NCBI GenBank assembly: GCA_003514865.1
Contig: DOON01000299.1
Location: forward strand, 1-5,363
Source of the DNA: Clostridiales bacterium
GTDB lineage: Bacteria; Bacillota_A; Clostridia; Tissierellales; Sedimentibacteraceae
Direction: 5' to 3'
Length of the DNA stretch: 5,363 nt
Positions within the stretch are counted from its first letter, which is position 1. Each line of letters starts with the position of its first letter. Shown here one piece after another: positions 4,429 through 5,363 of the stretch. Under the pieces are notes generated by a model. It was not told the DNA's origin, did no database searches, and was given only the letters and a program-made list of their open reading frames with translations. Both the position numbers and the translations under genes were made by a program.

Positions 4429-5363
4429 ATGAAACATAAATTTATTGCAAAGAGGTATTGGAAGGATCAGAGTACCGCTATGGGGCAGTCTGATGTTATA
4501 GCAAAATCTTTTAATGATGTTATTAATTTAAGTTTAGGTGACCCTGATTTAATTACAAATAATATAATAATAGATAATGCTTTCGCCGATGCCAAAGCCG
4601 GACATACAAAATATACTGACTTTCGAGGAGACCCCGAATTGCGTCATGAAATAATTAATTACTACAAGGAAGAATACAGCATGGATGTAAAGGATAAGGA
4701 AGTCTTCGTATGCGCATCAGGATGCCTCGGAATGTATCTTGCCTTAGAAGCCATAGTTGATGACGGCGACGAAGTAATTCTTCAGGCGCCATATTTTACG
4801 CCATATCCTCAGCAGGTGAAGTTAGTAAGAGGAATTCCCATTGAATTACCCACCTACGAAGAAGAGGATTTTCAAATCAATATAGAGAGATTGGAAAGCT
4901 TAATTACAGAAAGAACAAAGGCATTAATTATTAATTCTCCCAGCAATCCCACAGGTAATTGCCTGACTGTTGATGTTATGGAAAAAATCGCACAAATCGC
5001 AATAAAATATGATTTAATTGTAATTTCAGACGATATTTATACATCTTTTAGTTATCAGAATCCATTTGTGCCATTTGCCAGTCTCCCAGGCATGAAGGAA
5101 AGGACAATTATCATTAATTCTTTCTCAAAGAACTTTACAATGACCGGCTGGAGAGTAGGAAATATAATTGCACCGGGGTACATAATAGAAATCATACAAC
5201 AAATTAATGAAAATGTAGTTTTTACGGCACCATCTATTTCACAAAGAGCTGCAATTTACGCACTGAGGAACCGCCATGAAATTCAGCCACCTATGATTGA
5301 GGAATATAGAAAAAGAAGGTTTTCTGCTGCTGAGAGCATTAATCAGATTCCAAAGCTTTCTGT
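4429..5363 (+). CDS. class I/II pyridoxal-phosphate aminotransferase (C-terminus cut by window edge)
   Basis: PLP-dependent enzyme that would swap an amino group between an amino acid and a 2-oxo acid. 311 codons are visible from the ATG at 4429. The family landmarks are KYTDFRGDPELR (61-72, the substrate-side loop), ASGCLGMYLAL (96-106, phosphate-binding region), SPSNPTG (170-176; N173 contacts PLP), SDDIYTSF (200-207; D201 and Y204), SFSKNFTMTGWRVG (231-244) with Schiff-base lysine K234, and R242. These place it in fold type I, aspartate aminotransferase subfamily I-gamma (PatA/AspC-like). Members have about 385-400 residues, so roughly 80 C-terminal residues, including the carboxylate-binding arginine, lie beyond the window. 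An in-frame ATG at 4414 begins just upstream, but it is part of the GGAGG site (4416-4420), so 4429 is the better start. Its position after the hydroxyacid dehydrogenase suggests the two act on the same 2-oxo acid. The amino donor is not identifiable. Confidence 0.93.
   Translation, partial: MKHKFIAKRYWKDQSTAMGQSDVIAKSFNDVINLSLGDPDLITNNIIIDNAFADAKAGHTKYTDFRGDPELRHEIINYYKEEYSMDVKDKEVFVCASGCLGMYLALEAIVDDGDEVILQAPYFTPYPQQVKLVRGIPIELPTYEEEDFQINIERLESLITERTKALIINSPSNPTGNCLTVDVMEKIAQIAIKYDLIVISDDIYTSFSYQNPFVPFASLPGMKERTIIINSFSKNFTMTGWRVGNIIAPGYIIEIIQQINENVVFTAPSISQRAAIYALRNRHEIQPPMIEEYRKRRFSAAESINQIPKLS

Noticed and set aside
1..5363. CRISPR array, insertion sequence, tRNA or rRNA gene
   Set aside because: No regularly spaced repeats, transposase motifs or recognisable RNA gene were found beyond the T-box and the hairpin pair.

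Overview
The window looks like chromosomal DNA from a low-GC Gram-positive anaerobe, most likely a Clostridia or Tissierellia relative. The signs are AT-rich intergenic DNA, strong AGGAGG ribosome binding sites, heavy use of ATA and AGA codons, a sigma-A type promoter and a classical T-box riboswitch. The genus cannot be settled from the sequence alone.

Left half (1-3126, minus strand): a three-gene ABC importer operon read right to left. It encodes a substrate-binding lipoprotein, a membrane permease and an ATPase that runs off the left edge. The set matches the 'uncharacterized' COG2984/COG4120/COG1101 type of importer, best known as TrpXYZ/HisXYZ-like amino acid transporters. It is preceded by a near-perfect promoter (TTGACA, 17 nt, TATGAT) and a full T-box leader. 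The leader has a Stem I with kink-turn and specifier loop, a Stem III, the AGGGTGGTACCGCG T-box, and a terminator that competes with the antiterminator. The best specifier reading is UAC (Tyr), and the UGGU bulge expects discriminator base A73. Together these argue for tRNA-Tyr and against tRNA-Trp or tRNA-His, so the operon is best read as a tyrosine (or closely related aromatic) uptake system induced by tyrosine starvation.

Between the T-box terminator and the first structural gene lie about 240 bases with two long hairpins. They share nearly the same loop sequence and lie within a roughly 72-base duplication, which suggests a dispersed palindromic element. A perfectly placed inverted repeat also sits inside a possible internal promoter just upstream of the lipoprotein gene.

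Right half (3256-5363, plus strand): a divergent promoter (TTGCAT, 17 nt, TATACT) leads into a CtBP/PGDH-like D-2-hydroxyacid dehydrogenase. It is followed 27 nt later by a class I PLP aminotransferase cut by the right edge. The pair could interconvert an amino acid, its 2-oxo acid and its (R)-2-hydroxy acid. Next to a tyrosine-responsive importer, this suggests aromatic amino acid metabolism (aryl-lactate formation, as in the reductive Stickland branch). That functional link rests only on adjacency. No mobile element genes, tRNA, rRNA or CRISPR array were seen.
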